DNA from: Neomicrococcus aestuarii
Lineage (GTDB): Bacteria; Actinomycetota; Actinomycetes; Actinomycetales; Micrococcaceae
Direction of reading: 5' to 3'
DNA length: 64,000 nucleotides
Assembly (NCBI RefSeq): GCF_014201135.1
Contig: NZ_JACHDR010000001.1
Location: forward strand, 1,054,001 to 1,118,000
Shown here: in pieces, positions 62,343-64,000 of the stretch
How positions within the stretch are numbered: the first letter of the stretch is position 1
Layout: every line of letters starts with the position of its first letter
Translations under genes and position numbers: made by a program
The notes under the pieces: generated by a model
Seen by the model: the letters and a program-made list of their open reading frames with translations, nothing else
The model's database searches: none
What the model was told of the DNA's origin: nothing

Positions 62343-62795
62343 CTAGTGAGTGGATGCTTCAGCCGCTTCAGACTCAGCCGCCTCCTCATCGGTAGCAGCC
62401 TCCTCTGCCTGCTCTGCCGACGTGTCCGCAGGCTGCTCACCTGCGGAAGCTGCGTCGTCGTGCTCCGCCTCATCCGCCTCAATATCCTCCGGCGTCACGC
62501 GCGCGGACCACGGCACCCACTCGGGAGCCAGCAACGCGCCTTCGCCCGGGATCAATCCCAGATCGCACACGGTGATCACCTTGGAGCGGGGCACGCGCGC
62601 GATGCTCACGAACCACACCCAGCCCACGTAGCCCGCCACGTTGCCGGCAAATCTGTGGGTGACCAGGCGTTCGCCGTCAGCAGTGGCGGAGAGGTGCTCG
62701 CCAAGCTGATCCGCGTCCACAACCTCTAGAAGGCGATCACGCGCAACATCCACCGCTTGGGCGAGGAAGTCATCAAGCTTGGCTTTTCGAATCAT
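62343..62795 (-). CDS. DUF3027 family protein, short form
   Basis: 150 residues. The conserved DUF3027 N-terminal part is present (KLDDFLAQAVDVARDRLLEVV, GERLVTHRFAGNVAGYVGWVW, GALLAPEWVPWSARVTPEDIE). After about residue 112 it becomes an Ala/Glu/Asp tail that starts with EHDDAAS, encoded by a dispersed-repeat copy. Many family members are longer, so the C-terminal half may be lost. Function is unknown. It overlaps the cold-shock gene by TAATG. Confidence 0.85.
   Translation of the reverse strand: MIRKAKLDDFLAQAVDVARDRLLEVVDADQLGEHLSATADGERLVTHRFAGNVAGYVGWVWFVSIARVPRSKVITVCDLGLIPGEGALLAPEWVPWSARVTPEDIEADEAEHDDAASAGEQPADTSAEQAEEAATDEEAAESEAAEASTH
62452..62462 (-). repeat. TACGACGACGC-AGCT repeat, one mismatch, at the DUF3027 domain end
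   Basis: On the minus strand CACGACGACGCAGCTTC, encoding His-Asp-Asp-Ala-Ala where conserved sequence gives way to low complexity. Confidence 0.65.
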
Positions 62796-63178
62796 TAGGC
62801 ATCCAAATCATCAGCAACGGCACGCAGTACGGCTGCAATCTTTGCACCCTGCGCCTTCTCAGGGTATCGACCCCGCCGCAATCCATTAGAAATACCGTCA
62901 AGCAACTTGATAAGGTCCTCAACCAAAATGGCTTGCTCATCGGCAGGCTTACGCTTGGCGCGAGCCACGGACGGCATTTCATCGAGCAAGCGCGCAGAGA
63001 GCGCCTGAGCACCCTTGCGGCCCTGAGCAATGCCGAACTCCATGCGTGCGCCGCCTCGGACGCTGGTGACGCCGTCTTCGAGGGCGGACGCGTGCAAGTA
63101 CACTTCTTGGCCGTCATCGGTCACCAAGAATCCAAAACCCTTCGCGGGTTCAAACCACTTCACTTTGCCGGTAGGCAC
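62795..63178 (-). CDS. Cold-shock domain protein with C-terminal extension
   Basis: 127 residues. The cold-shock fold is ~1-66 with GKVKWFEPAKGFGFLVTDDGQEVYLHASAL (RNP1 KGFGFL) and the RNP2-like VYLHAS. An additional ~60-residue helical part follows (RGRYPEKAQGAKIAAVLRAVADDL), as in the actinobacterial CSP group paired with DUF3027. It binds single-stranded nucleic acid. The GTG start at 63178 is supported by AGAGG. Confidence 0.92.
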   Translation of the reverse strand: MPTGKVKWFEPAKGFGFLVTDDGQEVYLHASALEDGVTSVRGGARMEFGIAQGRKGAQALSARLLDEMPSVARAKRKPADEQAILVEDLIKLLDGISNGLRRGRYPEKAQGAKIAAVLRAVADDLDA

Positions 63179-63378
63179 GTCAAAACCTCTTCTAATCAAA
63201 CAACAGCCCCGGCATGATCCGGGGCGTTCCTCTGCGGCGTGCGCCGCGCTTTCGTCTTCGGTGAGAGCTCCTCGCGGTGCGCAAAAAGGCATAGCACCGT
63301 AAAAGTCAGTCTTTAAAGGTTACGCTATCGAGGCCTTGTAGTCAGCTTGAAGACCGGGCTCAGAGGCGGTGTTCGCTG

Positions 63379-63384
63379 TAGGCT
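63379..63384 (+). promoter_or_regulatory. -10 box, leaderless start
   Basis: TAGGCT six bases before the GTG at 63391. Confidence 0.45.
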
Positions 63385-63390
63385 GTGTGC

Positions 63391-63651
63391 GTGAAAGCTG
63401 CAGAAAATCCCACTCCCACTTCGTCGGTTTCTCGCACCCTGCTCCTGTTGGCGGTGGGGGTGGCGAGCCTGTCACTGATTGCGCTTTTTGTCACGTTGGT
63501 GCTCTACGCGATGAGCGTGACGCCGTGGCCCGGACTGATTGCGATTGGCTTGTACGGCTTGCCGGTGGCGTTCATGTTCCTGATTGCGTATTTGTTGGTT
63601 TCTTTGCGAGCACGACGACGCAGCTCGGCTACCGCTGCCATGGAGCGTTAG
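63391..63651 (+). CDS. Small two-helix membrane protein, unknown function
   Basis: 86 residues with two hydrophobic segments (about 18-40 and 46-67). A short Arg-rich tail follows (LRARRRSSATAAMER), of which RRRSS comes from a one-mismatch repeat copy. No family is recognised. An in-frame GTG two codons earlier is possible; the chosen start has the -10 box at leaderless spacing. Confidence 0.7.
   Translation: MKAAENPTPTSSVSRTLLLLAVGVASLSLIALFVTLVLYAMSVTPWPGLIAIGLYGLPVAFMFLIAYLLVSLRARRRSSATAAMER
63611..63621 (+). repeat. TACGACGACGC-AGCT repeat, one mismatch, at a coding end
   Basis: CACGACGACGCAGCTC. In frame Arg-Arg-Arg-Ser-Ser, ten codons before the stop of the small membrane protein. Confidence 0.7.
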
Positions 63652-63711
63652 TAGATATTTCATAAAGGTGACTCACAGTCGATTCCCAGCTTTCTCCTCC
63701 ACCATGGTCAT

Positions 63712-64000
63712 ATGAATTCCAGAAATGCCGAGGCTAAGTTGCTGGTTGTCGATGACGAACCAAACATTCGCGAACTACTGTCAACGTCTTTGCGATTCGC
63801 TGGATTCGACGTGGTTGCGGCTGCCGATGGCCGCGAAGCCCTCGCAGCTGTAGAGCGCGAACAGCCGGATCTCGCGGTTCTCGACGTAATGCTTCCTGAC
63901 ATGGACGGCTTTACTGTCACTCGTAAATTGCGTGCCGCAGGACGCCACTTCCCGGTCTTGTTCCTGACGGCCCGAGATGACACGGATGACAAGGTCACCG
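63712..64000 (+). CDS. OmpR-type response regulator (N-terminal part)
   Basis: 96 codons are in view; the gene continues beyond the window. It shows a receiver domain: LLVVDDEPNIRELLSTSL with the acidic pair near residues 13-14, phosphoacceptor Asp in LAVLDVMLPDMDGF near 57, Thr and following residues in LFLTARD near 84. The C-terminal DNA-binding domain is outside the window; OmpR family is inferred from the receiver type. No ribosome site is seen; a short frame ATG-GTC-ATA-TGA overlaps its ATG. Confidence 0.88.
   Translation, partial: MNSRNAEAKLLVVDDEPNIRELLSTSLRFAGFDVVAAADGREALAAVEREQPDLAVLDVMLPDMDGFTVTRKLRAAGRHFPVLFLTARDDTDDKVT

Overview
The window is a chromosomal segment of a high-GC actinobacterium, most likely Micrococcaceae (Arthrobacter-like). 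The evidence is a C50-type carotenoid cluster (idi-crtE-crtB-crtI-crtYe-crtYf/Eb), an MgtA-like mannosyltransferase, an Rpf with a LysM domain, an IdeR/DtxR regulator with all canonical metal ligands, the DUF3090/SCO1664 pair, a DUF3027/cold-shock pair, and many starts without a Shine-Dalgarno sequence that carry a -10 box six bases upstream, as expected for leaderless mRNAs. There is no prophage, insertion sequence or CRISPR array. The genus is not certain.

Layout. 1-9 kb: start of purH, a DUF4303 protein, an NRAMP-like transporter lacking the usual metal motifs, an MFS transporter, purN, two membrane proteins, an AEC transporter, a GT4 mannosyltransferase and a CsbD stress protein. 9-18 kb: FMN reductase, Rpf, TetR, YihY, aroQ, a siderophore-interacting protein with a thioesterase, an APP1-type phosphatase, a PPOX-fold protein and an inositol phosphatase. 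18-25 kb: a divergent catabolic locus (ureohydrolase, ThDP enzyme, FAD dehydrogenase; XRE-cupin regulator; sodium symporter) that I read as guanidino-compound uptake and breakdown. 25-31 kb: a yybP-ykoY manganese riboswitch ahead of a ferritin-like/VIT fusion transporter, a LOG protein and a SWIM-SNF2 ATPase, followed by a repeat-rich intergenic stretch. 31-38 kb: sucCD, pcrA, a membrane protein and tRNA-Arg(CCU). 37.7-44.4 kb: carotenoid operon and divergent MarR gene. 44-52 kb: SDR-DUF2867, ArfB-like hydrolase, phosphatase, DUF3090, SCO1664 family, ROK regulator and ABC exporter. 52-58 kb: a molybdoenzyme with its maturation genes (FdhF/YdeP type, fdhD, moeA, DUF6457, mobA), then HNH. 58-64 kb: NlpC/P60 hydrolase behind a c-di-AMP (ydaO-yuaA) riboswitch, DtxR, serC, DUF3027, cold-shock protein, a small membrane protein and the start of an OmpR-type response regulator.

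The most unusual signal is a dispersed short repeat, TACGACGACGC often continued by AGCT. I count 11 exact copies and 10 with one mismatch on the two strands. Many sit on or just after stop codons, where they supply the last residues of unrelated proteins or abut the stop. Two copies between the SNF2 gene and sucD belong to a longer 41-bp two-box element. Other points are an apparent CrtYf-CrtEb fusion, several candidate operators, and hairpin terminators between convergent genes, one of them inside a coding end.
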